This document shows positions 34,801 to 46,019 of a stretch of DNA of 64,000 nucleotides, one piece after another. The stretch is from Bryoerythrophyllum caledonicum. Its lineage: Eukaryota > Streptophyta > Bryopsida > Pottiales > Pottiaceae. Position 1 is the first letter of the stretch; each line of letters begins with the position of its first letter. Location: the NCBI GenBank assembly GCA_963971425.1, contig OZ020516.1, positions 36,630,199 through 36,694,198 of the forward strand. Reading direction: 5' to 3'. The translations under genes were made by a program, and so were the position numbers. A model generated the notes under the pieces. It was given only the letters and a program-made list of their open reading frames with translations. It searched no databases and was not told the DNA's origin.

Positions 34801-36121
34801 AGGTTTACTTATGGAAGGTTTTCACCTATCAAAACAAAGGAAGGCAGCCCTGGCAAGGAATGGGATGGTCTACACTAGAGACATTTGGATTCAAGAGGAG
34901 AACAGGTTTATTGTTACCCAGGAAGCTGTGGGTAAGTTTGGATTGAGAGAAGCAGAATCTGAGGTATGGGAGGACTTTCTTCAACGGCTCAACCCGGTTA
35001 GCAGATACTGGACCATGATTCGACACCATCCCCCTAAACAGAGTGACTGGCTTGGAATTTTTGAACTCAACGGTGATTCCTTACCTATCTGGGTTTTTCT
35101 CGGGCAAGAGTTGAAAGGAAGAGGAGAATTAGGGAGGTATGGAGCTTGGCAAGTCAACGCTAGCGGTGGACTCTACTCTGTCGCCGGAAAGGCTAGTATT
35201 CTCCTCAAGAGTCCTACGGCAGTGAGTATCAGTACTATTACTGTCTGGGGAAAACTTGAAAGGGTGAGAGTGGTTAATTTTGTTAAAGAGAAAAAGGAGA
35301 AAGGAATTCTCCTTTACTATGGCAAAATCAGCTCGCTTATATGGGACCCGGGACGCATCATCTGGCCTGACAAGAAGCAGCCAATCTCCTTCATGAATTA
35401 TTCCACCAAGCATGGGAGGATGCTTCTTCGTGCTCGCCGCCCACCACCGAATGTAGTTCAGAAGAAATGGAGTCAAGTCCTCCCCCACAATTTCAAACTC
35501 AGATGGCGCAATGTTTGGGATAAGGAGAGAAGTGGAAAAGAAGCGGGGCTCATTTGGCAACTATGGCAGAAAGCGGTTGCGGTGAATCTTTGGAGGAACC
35601 GCGCCTCCCCTCGCATTGATGACAGTTGCACTGTTTGTAACACAGGAGACCAAGAGAGTATCCTTCATAGGTTTTGGAGCTGTAGTCAAGCTAGTAGATC
35701 GTGGGTGTACGTGAATGAGATTCTCAGGCGCCTCAGTAAAACCCCCCATTCCCAATGGGGAAATGTTAACTTCAAGCAGGCCCTCTTTGGTAGCAGGCCC
35801 CCTCGGAAATTTGCGACCTTCAGCAGAATTTGGCTCCTTCTTAGAGGGATTACTCTTTGGACTCTTTGGATTGCCAGGAATGATTGGGTGTTCAACCAGA
35901 ATAGGTGGAATCACTACAAAATTGAGAATGTCATTTGGCAAGGCCTTACGGATTACGGGAGGATCGCCTGGGGCAGAGTCCTCACTGCCAACACTGAGGC
36001 TAGTAGAAACAAGGCGGCTAACCTTTTCGACTCCACTTGGGGTTGTCATGAGTTGTTGTGTAGCGTTCAAGGCGACCACATTGTCTGGGTCAAAGAGTTT
36101 CATGCTAGTCCGGAGTCTTGA
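31847..36121 (+). CDS. LINE ORF2: APE endonuclease and reverse transcriptase
   Basis: An intact 1424-residue frame. Residues 1-230 are an APE-type endonuclease (HNVQGLNN near the start, IQEHKL, GGDWNFVEN near 148, SDHLPV near 243). The reverse transcriptase follows, with NNWRPITLLNVAYKIYAKAL, LKLDFSKAYDRVD, GVRQGCPLAPYLF and the catalytic YADD near residue 710. Near 1258-1276 is the zinc-binding C-terminal motif CTVCNTGDQESILHRFWSC (zf-RVT). No RNase H is seen, as in most plant L1 elements. Its ATG overlaps the ORF1 stop as ATGA, suggesting translation by termination and re-initiation. All catalytic motifs look complete. Confidence 0.95.
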   Translation: MNLQILSHNVQGLNNPGNVARIRNYLKPILNTLDILCIQEHKLRGQGIDSINKSIWRQAYTFHCEALEANQTNAGCGGLSMLVSPKIKHLIMDQGHSRGHSAQWIILKGNSGRDLGILNIYAPHSPSQRSLLWLELMEVLNPSCNWILGGDWNFVENARDKCSTSDRSISARERLDFSLFKDFLNVQDYFDFNQQLLFTWDNHRTGPERVLERLDRFYVFPSPCGEPKAHVKSYKILGNGSHSDHLPVYLWVELEEARPKGAKYKMNTFYLNDEGVVQELKEKWLNCPPSLRFFGKLRRVIKWYKNFCKEKARERRLKEEDARSNLEKERICLHSNPNDEQAQNREIRARDILTKCEDWKLAGQHIRGRTKWRKVGDKPTKEFFQAYKQRETQSRITELQDEHGDIHTSQPALESVVFNFYSDLYSCRTRPESCEGAQQASLSGPISKLSSKMQEILKVELTLRELSSAVDQLASGKSPGPDGIAAEFYKKLWGAIGADYLEMVNEALGKGSFHKGVTEGLIALIHKGGSRGSLNNWRPITLLNVAYKIYAKALQIRLQPILMDLISPDQSAFLPMRYILDNIFLTHETIHHAKLSNQPLLFLKLDFSKAYDRVDLSFLFRAMEAMEFPKEFLDMVALLFRNAKARVSINGRVTETFSIEQGVRQGCPLAPYLFLIIGEILNRCFKREVDSGRIKGINLPGATEPQVLLQYADDTSLTVLAEEETVAKVIETLEEFGKASGLLLNREKSAAYFWGQNRQPRPRWTQRLNFKWAEEGEISKLLGTAFGLDLTTENIDLFLQGKIDKKLEYWTKVRANSMARIIIGNSILISTTLFYLAIWGGSNTGVKKVTAKIRNYMWAGTSQPSRARVAWSSICQRKELGGLGVVDPKEAMTALMCKWIIAACMPNQSNFTSLIRNRLEHCQPATGPRWPPNLWWFTSKGFQSSGGSKLWNKAKRSWRSLVNELTINPPNSIEEWLSSPLWTARGLLMEGFHLSKQRKAALARNGMVYTRDIWIQEENRFIVTQEAVGKFGLREAESEVWEDFLQRLNPVSRYWTMIRHHPPKQSDWLGIFELNGDSLPIWVFLGQELKGRGELGRYGAWQVNASGGLYSVAGKASILLKSPTAVSISTITVWGKLERVRVVNFVKEKKEKGILLYYGKISSLIWDPGRIIWPDKKQPISFMNYSTKHGRMLLRARRPPPNVVQKKWSQVLPHNFKLRWRNVWDKERSGKEAGLIWQLWQKAVAVNLWRNRASPRIDDSCTVCNTGDQESILHRFWSCSQASRSWVYVNEILRRLSKTPHSQWGNVNFKQALFGSRPPRKFATFSRIWLLLRGITLWTLWIARNDWVFNQNRWNHYKIENVIWQGLTDYGRIAWGRVLTANTEASRNKAANLFDSTWGCHELLCSVQGDHIVWVKEFHASPES

Positions 36122-36228
36122 GTCCTTGGTGTGACCGGAGCTGGCACACTTGTCTGTACTGGTTCTTTTTTGCAATCAACTTGGTTTTGATTTGTTTCAA
36201 AAAAAAAAAAAGACAACAACAAATATTC

Positions 36229-37740
36229 TCACTGAATATAAAATTCAGTAAACAACTTGCTTGTTGTATGTTTTCAAAAATTATATTAAAATAAGTTACT
36301 GGTACTTTGTACGTGCTCAATACATGGGTCAAGAATGAGGGACTTTTTCCTTCATGTACCCAAACTAGTTCAAGCTGTATGGCAATTGAAATAGAATTAA
36401 AAGTACTTTTGTTTTTGCTAAACCCCTGCATAGATATTTAAGTAATAATCAACACTTTTGCAGTCATGGATCCTCATCGACACTAGGGCCCCTATAAACA
36501 CGATAGCTCTCAAGGACACTTTTGTATACAAAATGTTGTTTTTAAGGGACATGAGGAAAAAACACACTTTCTTACTTTCCCAAAAGCGTAAAGCAAAAGT
36601 TACACGACATGATCCCGAGAATGTCCCCTCCCCCCAAAAAATTGAGAGCCCTAATGGCCTCCCTCCAAAACACTTTAAAAAGAGGGAAATTGTTTTGTAG
36701 CAAACACACCATCTAAATCAGGCACCCGGGTTCAGGGACCAAGGACCAAGGGGTTAAAGTACTGTAGGACTATGTATAGGAATCAGCTTTAGGAATATCT
36801 GGAATGTAGTTAGCAGCCATACATATCTTGGAACCCTCCTTGAAAAAATGGCTTTAAAAATAGCATAGAGCGAATGGAACCATCCTTACCACATAATCAC
36901 TGACCCCCTAATTCCTCCCTTATTTTGGGGGGTGAAACCCCGGATCACCTCTGCGAAACTTTACCTTTTTCGTAAAGATAGTCACCCCCTGCAAATGTCA
37001 GCATGACTGACGGCCGCTCTATTCACTTCCTCTTGTCCGGTACTCAACCCCGGATTTTTTCTTCCTTAATCTTTTCATATTTGATATCTTTGATTTTTTT
37101 AATCTGTTTGATTTTTATGGGAATGAGAGTAATTTGTATCGTCACCCAGAGTCTTAATAGGATACCCCTCTTTTTATGATAGTACTCATTTCTCACTCAT
37201 AGCTGCTAATAGGTATCAAAGAGCTTTGTGGTCTCTAAATTGAGGGCCGCTTCTCACCAAGAGCAAGGTTGAGAGGCCGTCGAATTCCACCAATGGGATT
37301 GTAAGAATGACCAAAGTTTGGCCTCTCCACCTTCGAACCAACGGCCAAAGTCCATAAGCCAACACCCTACAATGTGCCTACATGGCAACACTTTTTGAGA
37401 CTTTGGTGCCAAAACAATGGCTTCTCAATTACAAACTTGGGTTGTCGTTTATTGTCAACCCAAACTTCTCTCAATCTCCTCCAATTTGTATCATTTAATG
37501 TATTTTTTAACCCAAAAGTTGGGCCTCTCCGCATTCTTTGGGTTGAAATTTTGACGGTCGACTTCTCGACTTGGCTTGGTGTAAAGCCAGAGTGAAGATT
37601 GATGTTGTTTTGTTTTGCCTTTAAGAAGGACAAAGAGGTGGTCATGCTGTACTTTGAATATAAGTTGTTCTCTACCTCTTTCATATCGACTACTCGAGGG
37701 ATGCTGTGAGATGACCAACCAATATACCAAATGACAACAA
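36229..37740. other. intergenic DNA with a possible relic of the PTC52-intron MITE
   Basis: No gene. Around 37180-37260 the blocks CTCACTCATAGCTGCTAATAG and GAGCTTTGTGGTCTCTAAAT resemble the interior of the MITEs in the PTC52 introns, so a third, decayed copy is likely. The remainder is unassigned. Confidence 0.4.
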
Positions 37741-38145
37741 ACTAAGGTAGAGGCACCCAATTCCGATCACTTAAGCCAGTTGGGGACTCAAATGATATTG
37801 TATGTCAAAAACATTTATGTAGAAAGATGCGGAATTAGGAATGAAACTCAACAAATATTATTTCAGATTTAATCACAAAGATTTGCAATTGATATAGAAT
37901 TTAGAAGCCCAGAAACCACCGGAGCCCATTATCATATTGTAGAGTTGGTGAGATTTGGTGCCATCCTTTGTCCAATGCCAATAAGTTAGAGTGAGTAAAA
38001 AGAGAGAAGACATGCCCTGAATAACCAACTCATGGAGTTACCCAATGTTGATTGGCCTTGTTCGACTTTTGAGGCAAGGCCACCAACGAGAGCTCAATTG
38101 AGATGGAGCAACCCAAAATTGCACATTTCATGACCCAATACTGGT

Positions 38146-38393
38146 TGTTGAGATAGCACGAGATTCCTCTAGCTACTCTAGGGTTTGTCATTTATTAGTC
38201 AGTAGTTAAGAGCCTAACTACCTCACCTACCACCGATACACTCATTAACCAACCACTCATCAAGGTGGTTAGAGATGTAATCAATGGTTACCACCCACCA
38301 CGTGGTAACCCTGGGTATAAAAACCTGGCCTAACCAAGCCAAAACCATCTCTCGTGCATTAGACTTCGTCATGCTCAAGTCTCTACCTTAACA
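38146..38393 (+). repeat. 5' LTR of the copia fossil
   Basis: 248 bp, begins TGTTGAGATAG and ends CTTAACA. Nearly identical to 43089-43336. A TATA-like sequence lies in its last third, the expected promoter position. Confidence 0.92.
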
Positions 38394-38599
38394 CGTTATC
38401 AGCACGTTTTTGCTCGATACCCTGATTTTTTTTTCCTCTTTCATTGTTAATTCATTTTTTTCTTTTCTTTTACTCTGATTTTTTTTTGGTGTCCATAGTC
38501 TTTCTCATCCGTAGCTCAGACCTTGCACAGTTTTGACTCACATATACACACCTTCGGGTAGAGGTCAGACTTGCGCTTACGGGTATTAGGGGAAGGGTG

Positions 38600-41500
38600 T
38601 CGGATACAAATCACGGCAACCAGCTAGAATTATAAAAGATAGAGATGACAGTCATGGCGACACACGCACGCACACGGGACACCCGCATACAGCCGCTCTT
38701 CTTCGATCCTCTTCAACCGGACGGGTCGAACTATCTCGGGTGGAACGTGGACATGAGGACGTACCTCTGCGCGGAAGAACTGGACGCGACGTTGGAGACA
38801 GAGCCTGAAAAGGAGATCCCAGCGCCGTACATGTGGCAAATCTTACTGATACTGCGAAGACACCTCGATGCATCTTTGCGTCAATAGTACATCCAGGTGG
38901 AAGACCCGGCAGAACTGTGGACAACATTAGAGGCGCGCTTCAAACATGAGGAGACCATCTTCTTGCCACAAGCACGCAGCGATTGGATGAGCCTCAGAGT
39001 CCTCGATTTCCCGAACTTTCTCGCCTTCAACTCGGAACTCCATTGGATCGTGGCGCAACTCAGGCTATGCGGCGACATCATCACCGACATTGACATGATA
39101 GATAAGACGCTCTCAACCTTCCCACCAGCTTGTGCAATTCTAGCGTAGCAGTACCGCAATATGAAGTTCACCCAACATTCAGAGCTTATGTCTTATCTTC
39201 TCCTTGCGGAAAAGCAGCAGCAGATGGTGTTGAAGAATGCCGAAGCACGCCCCGCCAAGGAGATACACGCGACCGAGATGAAGGAAGGGAAGCAGTCGAA
39301 CTCTACGCCAACTCCGCCACCGAAATCAGGCAATCCCAATAGGGAAACTCACGCTTCGGAGGCACCACGGAGGAAGAGCAAGGGAGACTGGGGCCCAAAA
39401 CATGAATGGAATCATTCAAACCAAAACCCCAGGTACAAACCCAGACCCTACAAGTCGTCTAGCTCGTCACAATCATCGGGCAAGGTATCGAAGGGATCAT
39501 GTCATAAGTGTGGTCGTCAAGGGCACTTTGTCAAGGAGTGTAGAGCGTCTCAGTATATAGTTGACATGTATCGAGAGCTGAAGTCACTAAGAGATGGAAA
39601 AAGGGAAACACATACCCTTGATGCCCCCTCTCTTACACTTCATGGGTTGGATCCTAAAAACTATATGGTCCACTATGGGTCACCTGCAAGCAAAACGAGA
39701 ATAGCTTTGTTTGATAGTGCGTCCACCCATACGATACTCCAAGACCAGGCATTCTTCGAGTTTGGAACTCGAAATGAGCCGTGGCAAACATTTGACGTAG
39801 TCACGATAGCAGGCAAGCGAACTCTTAAGTTTCGCGAGGGCCGGGCAAATATAGTCTTGCCCGGGGGAGCCCCCCTCACCTGTGAAAAGGTGATGTACGC
39901 CCCGGATGCCCCTCGGAGCCTGATCAGCTACCGAGACCTTAGGGCCGATCGTATCCACGTCTCCACTGCGGTGGGAAATGATGAAGAGGTTCTGGAGCTC
40001 AGGCGAGGGCAGAGACTCCTCGCCACCGCACATGCGGGAGACAACGGCCTGTATGAGTTACCCTTAATGGGAACTATACCTAGCCCCGCCTGCAAAGGTG
40101 AGGAAGAGGGTGGCGGACAAGATTCCCCACGTCTACCCCTGGAGGGTGTCCAAATGTCATTTATGACCACGAGCGCCAAGGCAGATCTCTGGCATTGCCG
40201 GTTGGGACACCCTGGGACTACCATGATGAGGAAAATGGTTCCAACACATTGGTTACGACCTATGTACAAGTGATGCTGAGCGGGTCGAGGAGTGCGCGAC
40301 GTGCATACAAGGCAAACTCATACGCCAACCGTCAAGATGGCGACTCCCGACCGAGATGCCAGCTCCGCTACATCGCTTGCACGACGACATATGCGGACCA
40401 ATCACTCCCAAATCAGGTCAGTTTCAGTATTTCTTTGTTCTTGATGATGCTTCTGGACGACATGCTGAGGTGTCACTACTTACGACACGGAACATGGTGT
40501 TCCCGAAAATCCTAGCGATGCTTATCCGGTTTAGAAACCACTTTCCCGATAACCACGTAAGTTTCCTTCGCATGGATAATGCCATGGAATTCGAATCCCA
40601 GGCCTTTGAGGATTTCTGTGTCGCGTCACGCATAGAATTGACCTATTCGGCTCCTTATGAGTATTCCCAGAATGGATTAGCCGAAGCGTACATTAAGAAA
40701 GTTCAGCTCATAGTTAGACTTCTCTTGATACACGCAAACTTAGCACCCAGTTTTTGGGGACATGTTGTCCTTCACGCAACTGTTCTCTTACGTCTCAAAC
40801 CTACCCTGTTATTGACTCAGTCACCTCTAGAGATGGCTTCAGGTAGAACCCCCCACGTAGCACACCTCAGGACATTCGGATGTGAGGTGTGGATCCCGGT
40901 ACCTGAACCAAAGTAGAAAATAGTCACACCCCACCGGCAACGAGGGACATACCTCGGGTATGATTCCCCGAGCGTCATTAGGTACAAACTACCGCATAGT
41001 GACGACATACACAAAGCCCGATTTCAGAATTGTAGATTCGTAGAAAACAAATTCCCTAGCTCACAGTTCAAGGAGGATCACTCAAAATTAAATTTTAAAG
41101 CCATAGAGACGCTTACCTTGAACCCTGATCCGCGTACAGCATTAGCCGATTCCAAGGTGAGGAAGTTAATCAATCTTCAGAACCTGGCGGATAAAATCCC
41201 AGATGGATTTCATTCCGGCTCCCGTATCATTAGAAGTCCAGTTCTTGGATCGGGAAATCCTGCCCCTCCCGAGCCCGCTAAGAAAAGGAAACTGAACCCT
41301 ACCCCTCGCCCCAGGGCACGTACGGTGCTACACACCAGCCTTACCTCTCACGACACACCATGGGATGATGTCGCAACGTTTCTATCTAGCCTAGCAACCA
41401 TAGATACATATCCAACCTCGTTAGTACAAGCTCAGAAAAGCATTGACTGGCCCCATTGGGAAAAAGCCATAAATGCAGAGTATAACTCGCTTAGAAAACG

Positions 41501-43019
41501 CGGTGTATTTGGGCCGCTTGTGAATGACCTAATAGACAAACCCATTGGCCACAAGTTGATTTTTACCCGCAAGAGAGACGAACAAGGGAATGTACTCAGA
41601 TTTAAGGTTCGATTAGTTGCTCAGGGTTACACACAAAAACCGGGGATAGACTTTGAACAAACTTACTCACTGGTTATGGATAGCACATCTTTTAGATATC
41701 TCCTCAGCCTAGCTGTTCAATTATCACTCGAGACTCAACTCCTAGACGTTGTCACTGCCTACTTATACGGTGACCTTGATACCGATATTCATATTAAGCC
41801 GCCCCCTGGTTTTATTACAAACCAAACCCCACCAGTACATGGGAGATTCTCCGGATTAAAAATCCGAAAAGCCCTATATGGACTTAAGCAAGCGGGGCGC
41901 GCATGGTATCATCACCTGAAATCTTTTCTCCTATCCCAAGGGTTCACGAATCACCCGGCACTACCATGTGTCTTTGTCCTGAAAGATACAACAGGATTTG
42001 TTATTCTAGCGGTCTATGTTGATGACCTTAACTCAATAGGGACATTAGCATCGAGTAAACAAGTAGAAAAGATGCTTACTAACAAGTTTGAGATGAAAGT
42101 TTTAGGCCGAACAACATACTGTCTTGGTCTCCAAATCAAGCACTTTGCAGATGGAAGTTTGTTACTCCACCAGCAGACGTATGTGAAGAAATTGTTGAGT
42201 ATATTCAACATGGCCGATGCAAACGCACTCTCCGCTCCGATGATTGGAAAGAGCAAAACTGAAGATGACCCTTACCGCCCTACCGAAGAAGACGAGGAGG
42301 AGCTTGACAGAAGTAAGTACTTGGCGGCCGTGGGAGCACTTTTATACCTCGCCACCAACACACGCCCGGACATCGCATTTGCAGTCAGCGTATTAGCTCG
42401 CCACAACCAAAAACCAACGGAACGGCATTGGCGCGGCATCAAGCACCTTCTCCGCTATCTTCGCGGCACGGAGGACCTCGGACTTCACTACCGCAAGAAC
42501 ACTATCAGCAGCATCACTGGCTACGCAGATGCCGGTTTCAAGAGTGACACAACAAACGGGAAGTCACAGACGGGCTACATCTTCACCAAAAATGGAGCAC
42601 CCATTTCCTGGAGATCAACAAAGCAGACCATCACTGCGACGTCAACAAATCATGCCGAGCTTTTAGCATTTCACGAGGCGTCCCAGGAGGCAGTTTGGTT
42701 ACAAACAATGCATCACACCATCTCTCAGATGAGCGGAATACCGATCAAGGAGGAGCCCATCACAATTTTCGAGGACAATGCGGCATGCATTGAACAAGTA
42801 TCCTCAGGCTTCATCAAAGCCGATCGGGTAAAGCACATCAGCCCACATCTATTCAGTTACACACAGGACCTCATGGAAGCAAAGCAGATTCAAGCAAGGA
42901 AGGTCGCATCAGCTGAGAATATTGCTGATATGCTCACAAAGGCTCTACCAGCTCACCAACATCGCAAGTTGATCAAGACAGCTGGTATGCGAACCCTTAC
43001 AGAATTAGGAACGGAATGA
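38600..43019 (+). pseudogene. copia gag-pol remnant
   Basis: Recognisable parts in order: gag with a CCHC knuckle (CHKCGRQGHFVKEC near 39500), an aspartic protease region (FDSAS near 39710), an integrase with its HH-type N-terminus near 40190 and core to about 41.0 kb, then reverse transcriptase (YVDD near 42020) and RNase H up to about 43.0 kb. The order with integrase before reverse transcriptase identifies copia rather than gypsy. It is broken in about four places and treated as a fossil. Confidence 0.9.
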
Positions 43020-43088
43020 TAACTTCACTCTTTTTCTCCATAGCACACGGTAGTTTTTTAACGAGGAAGCATATCATTCGAGGAGGAG

Positions 43089-43336
43089 TATTGAGATAGC
43101 ACGAGATTCCTCTAGCTACTCCAGGGTTTGTCATTTATTAGTCAGTAGTTAAGAGCCTAACTACCTCACCTACCACTGATACACTCATTAACCAACCACT
43201 CACCAAGGTGGTTAGAGATGTAATCAATGGTTACCACCCACCACGTGGTAACCCTGGGTATATAAACCTGGCCTTACCAAGCCAAAACCATCTCTCGTGC
43301 ATTAGACTTCGTCATGCTCAAGTCTCTACCTTAACA
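43089..43336 (+). repeat. 3' LTR of the copia fossil
   Basis: 248 bp, paired with 38146-38393 with about six differences, and followed by the CTGGT target duplication. Confidence 0.92.
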
Positions 43337-43565
43337 CTGGTAATGATTTTGAGTTATCGGTTTAGGGTTGCTTCATGCACCACTTCATGCATTTACCATT
43401 TCCATGCACCATTCCATGCATACTCTACTCATTGAAATTGGGTGGCCGGTCGGAATTGGGTGCCTCTACCTTACTAAAAGATTTTTGTAGGAGTCCAGTT
43501 TTTTCCATAATCCGACATTTTATGAAAAATTTATAGGGTTTTGAAGTTGAAATGAGGAGAGCAGG

Positions 43566-44304
43566 CAGGTGGGACAACTTCAAAAACTTTTGCTAGGACA
43601 CTCTATTGAATGTGAGATTTTCAATGACAACAAACAGTATCATTTCCCTTCATATTGTTAAAAAAATCTCTTGTCTTTAGTGAAAAAAATACATAATAAT
43701 CCAAGTCAAACATTTTCACACATTGTCACACATTGTTGGGCAAGGTACCAAAAAATCTTCTTCCTTTCTACATAAAACTTACAGATCTTCATCTTTTTAA
43801 CTTTTTGTTTTCCCCGTGGCATAATGTGGTGTAAACCTTTTCATTGACCATTCGGATTCTCATTCTAATACTTATAAACTTCACAAAAAAACAAAACGTG
43901 AATTAACAAGTTTTAAACCTCCACTCCTTGCACAATTTTTTTGAATATGTTACACCCTTTGTTTATCTCTAAAAATTGGTGTACAAGGAACCAATATCAT
44001 GCTTAACATGGTGATAATGAATTTAGACCTTTTGTAGTGCAAAAATTGGACACCAAGTGAAATCAAAGTCTGCTGATCCACTAAACGCTTGGAAGAAAAT
44101 GAACCCTTTTTGTACTTCAAACACTTTAATCTTTCAATCCGTGTGGTCAAAGTTTATGAAATTTTGTGAGTATGTTACTTAACAAGTCTTAATCGATTTT
44201 CTATTGTTAAAAATATAAATATAAGTCTTGGTTTCAATCCTTACTCATTGCACTAAAACGAGCAATTTTGAAGTGGTTTTGGTTTGAAAATGGCTTTCAG
44301 GGTT
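43566..44304 (-). mobile_element. MITE family A, partial inverted copy
   Basis: Read on the minus strand, it follows the 26156-27076 element: an end block near 44300 with TTAACCCTGAAAG, an interior with CACTTGGTGTCC and the Cys-poor AT-rich core, then AATCTCACATTCAATAGAG and GTTGTCCCAC near 43570. One terminus is missing or too diverged to place. Confidence 0.6.
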
Positions 44305-44367
44305 AAAAGTAAAAACTTATAACATTTACATGTCATTTAATGTACATAACACTAAATACCAAAATCA

Positions 44368-44930
44368 GTGTACACTAAAATTTATGTTTAGTGTGGTATA
44401 CACTAAATGCGAACCCATACACCAATTGCGAACGAGGCATTTAGTATATAGTGACAAAACCCTACACTAAATGCCAACTACTACACTATTTGTCAATTTT
44501 AGTAAAGATTTCAACATAATTTTGTTCACTTGTGCACATTTAGTGTATCAATAGTAGAAGTATAAAAAAAGGTCCAGCAGTCGAGGGTTGTGTGAGAATC
44601 TCATCAACAACTTTCAATTGGCCACAACTCATTCAATATAAACCCGAATTGGACATATGAGGTGTTTTTGGGCATCTACAAAAAATGTAGATGCTAAAGA
44701 CAACCTCATTTGCCCAATTTGGACAAGTTTTGAATGAGTTATGACCATTTGAAAGTTGCAAATGAAGAGAAGCATGGGCTGGAATGATTGGGATTTGAGT
44801 GAAGGTTACATTAATGACATTGGTAGCTAACACCAATTGTCAACTCCTTTACAAATAGTGTACTAGGGTAAGTACACTATTCGTACCACTACACTAAACA
44901 TAAATTTTAGTGTAGTGTAGTGGTAGATGC
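44368..44930. mobile_element. CACTA-like TIR element with repeated TTTAGTGTA motifs
   Basis: TIRs of about 28 bp: the left contains ACACTAAAATTTATGTTTAG and the right is its inversion (CTAAACATAAATTTTAGTGT) ending in TAGTG. CACTA transposons start with CACTA and end with TAGTG and carry short subterminal repeats. Here ACACTAAATGC and TTTAGTGTA recur several times. The interior is non-coding, so it is non-autonomous. The target duplication was not resolved. Confidence 0.65.
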
Positions 44931-45215
44931 GACTCATGCCGCCTTTTGCCGCTGTGCCTAATAAGCCAACAGTGCGAAGTTGAGCTGGTTTGGCCCAATC
45001 CCGAGAGAATCTGTTCACACGCACATGACAGAGACGTTGAATCTCTTAAATTGCTTGGATCCTCATAATCAAGGCCACTACAAGAGTAGGTTTGGTTGAT
45101 GGTCTGGCACTGAGTTCGTCAGCTGTTTTAGTAGGGATTAGTGGGCTGGTTAGCCAACTTACTTCGTTGTGAGGTGGCAAGGTGCGCTTTTGAATAGTAG
45201 TCACTTTGGTTACTG

Positions 45216-45570
45216 AGCTGATTAGTTGTTCAGCAAACGCTTTGATGGAAGTCTTCTAGTAACACAGGCGAGGTTACTGGAATTTGGAATCATGGTCAGG
45301 ACGCAAAACAACAAGAAATGGCTTTCAAACAAGACAGAGAGGGGGCATGATTTCAGCTCGGCTTCTGAACAATTGAGATTGCGTGAATCAGACACTTGTT
45401 TAGTAAGCTGATTAGTGAATAGGAACGACACGACAGTGCATTAGCGGCTTAACTGGAACTAGGCAATCATGGTTAAGATACATTCTACATTAAAAACAAG
45501 CATGAGTTTTCCTCACGGACAGGAAAGGGGGGCATGATTTCAGCCTCGGGAGCTGAAGAATTGATGACGC
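45216..45570. repeat. diverged tandem duplication, period about 190 bp
   Basis: 45216-45405 and 45406-45570 share AGCTGATTAGT, a TACTGGAA/AACTGGAA block, AATCATGGT and GGGGGCATGATTTCAGC in the same order and spacing. No coding content is apparent. Confidence 0.7.
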
Positions 45571-45689
45571 AGACGATATTTTTGCGCTACTTGGGTCCTA
45601 CAGATTATTGATTATGGGTCCTACACATTATTTGCAAGGAAGTAACCGGTCCTACACATAATTGTTTAGTGCTAAGCTAGATCTTCAGG

Positions 45690-46019
45690 CTCTCTGACAG
45701 TGAGCCTGTAGTCGTTGCATGAACCCACCCTCCACTTGTAGGCAAGCCCATTCAATGCTGCCCCACCGGTTTATCCATTGCTGTTTAAAGCCCTTGTCAT
45801 TAGTTTCAAAACTAACATTAAAATTTAATGGTTGTCGCCCAAAAACAAGCTGATAGGTTTGAGCAATGATGGCAGATCCCTCTCGAGCGTTTTTAAAGAA
45901 TTCTGTCCAGGTTTTGTGACCTAACTGTGTGGAAATACCTCCGTGTGTTTAGTTGATTGATGAGTGTCATTCTATTCTTCTCTGCACACCACACGAGGTC
46001 TTGCATGAGGCTTACAGCG
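45690..46019 (-). other. decayed coding-like stretch
   Basis: On the minus strand one frame reads LVWCAEKNRMTLINQLNTRR followed by YFHTVRSQNLDRIL, and nearby frames read FGRQPLNF and INRWGSIEWACLQVEGG-like segments. The composition is protein-like and interrupted. It may be the remnant of a retroelement or host pseudogene. No family is recognised. Confidence 0.3.

Larger units (their letters stand above)
28812..36211 (+). mobile_element. L1-type LINE, apparently full length, with target-site duplication
   Basis: A 7.4-kb non-LTR retrotransposon. The 17-bp target duplication GACAACAACAAATATTC occurs perfectly at 28795-28811 and 36212-36228, and the element ends in 13 adenines (36199-36211). 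The layout is an 870-bp leader starting with a G7 run, ORF1 with a nucleic-acid-binding zinc knuckle, then ORF2 with APE endonuclease and reverse transcriptase. The perfect duplication and uninterrupted ORF2 mean insertion is recent on an evolutionary scale. ORF1 carries one frame break in an A-run. Confidence 0.95.
38146..43336 (+). mobile_element. Ty1/copia LTR retrotransposon fossil, structurally complete
   Basis: A 5.19-kb element with two 248-bp LTRs and 5-bp target duplications CTGGT (38141-38145 and 43337-43341). A probable primer-binding region follows the 5' LTR, and a GAGGAGGAG polypurine tract precedes the 3' LTR. The part order gag, protease, integrase, reverse transcriptase, RNase H is that of copia. 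The coding region is broken (about four breaks). The LTRs differ at about six sites, which would mean roughly one to two million years at usual plant rates; the rate for this species is unknown. Confidence 0.95.
37744..43472. mobile_element. TIR element (533 bp without its insert), split by a copia element
   Basis: The left end, AAGGTAGAGGCACCCAATTC (from 37744), is matched inverted at the right (ending 43472). ACT follows on each outer side (37741-37743 and 43473-43475) as a probable 3-bp target duplication. Removing the copia element and one copy of its 5-bp duplication leaves 533 bp with no coding capacity. The 3-bp target site and short length suggest a non-autonomous DNA transposon; the superfamily is uncertain. 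It predates the copia insertion. Confidence 0.8.

Noticed and set aside
35561-36175. 204-codon minus-strand frame at the end of LINE ORF2
   Set aside because: It lies opposite the intact ORF2 zinc-motif region and shows no domain.
36700-36765. Another TTAA MITE end (GGACCAAGGGGTTAA)
   Set aside because: No inverted partner could be found within a reasonable distance.
38146-43336. Treating the copia element as an intact, currently coding element
   Set aside because: LTRs and target duplications are whole, but the coding region is broken in about four places, so it is listed as a fossil.
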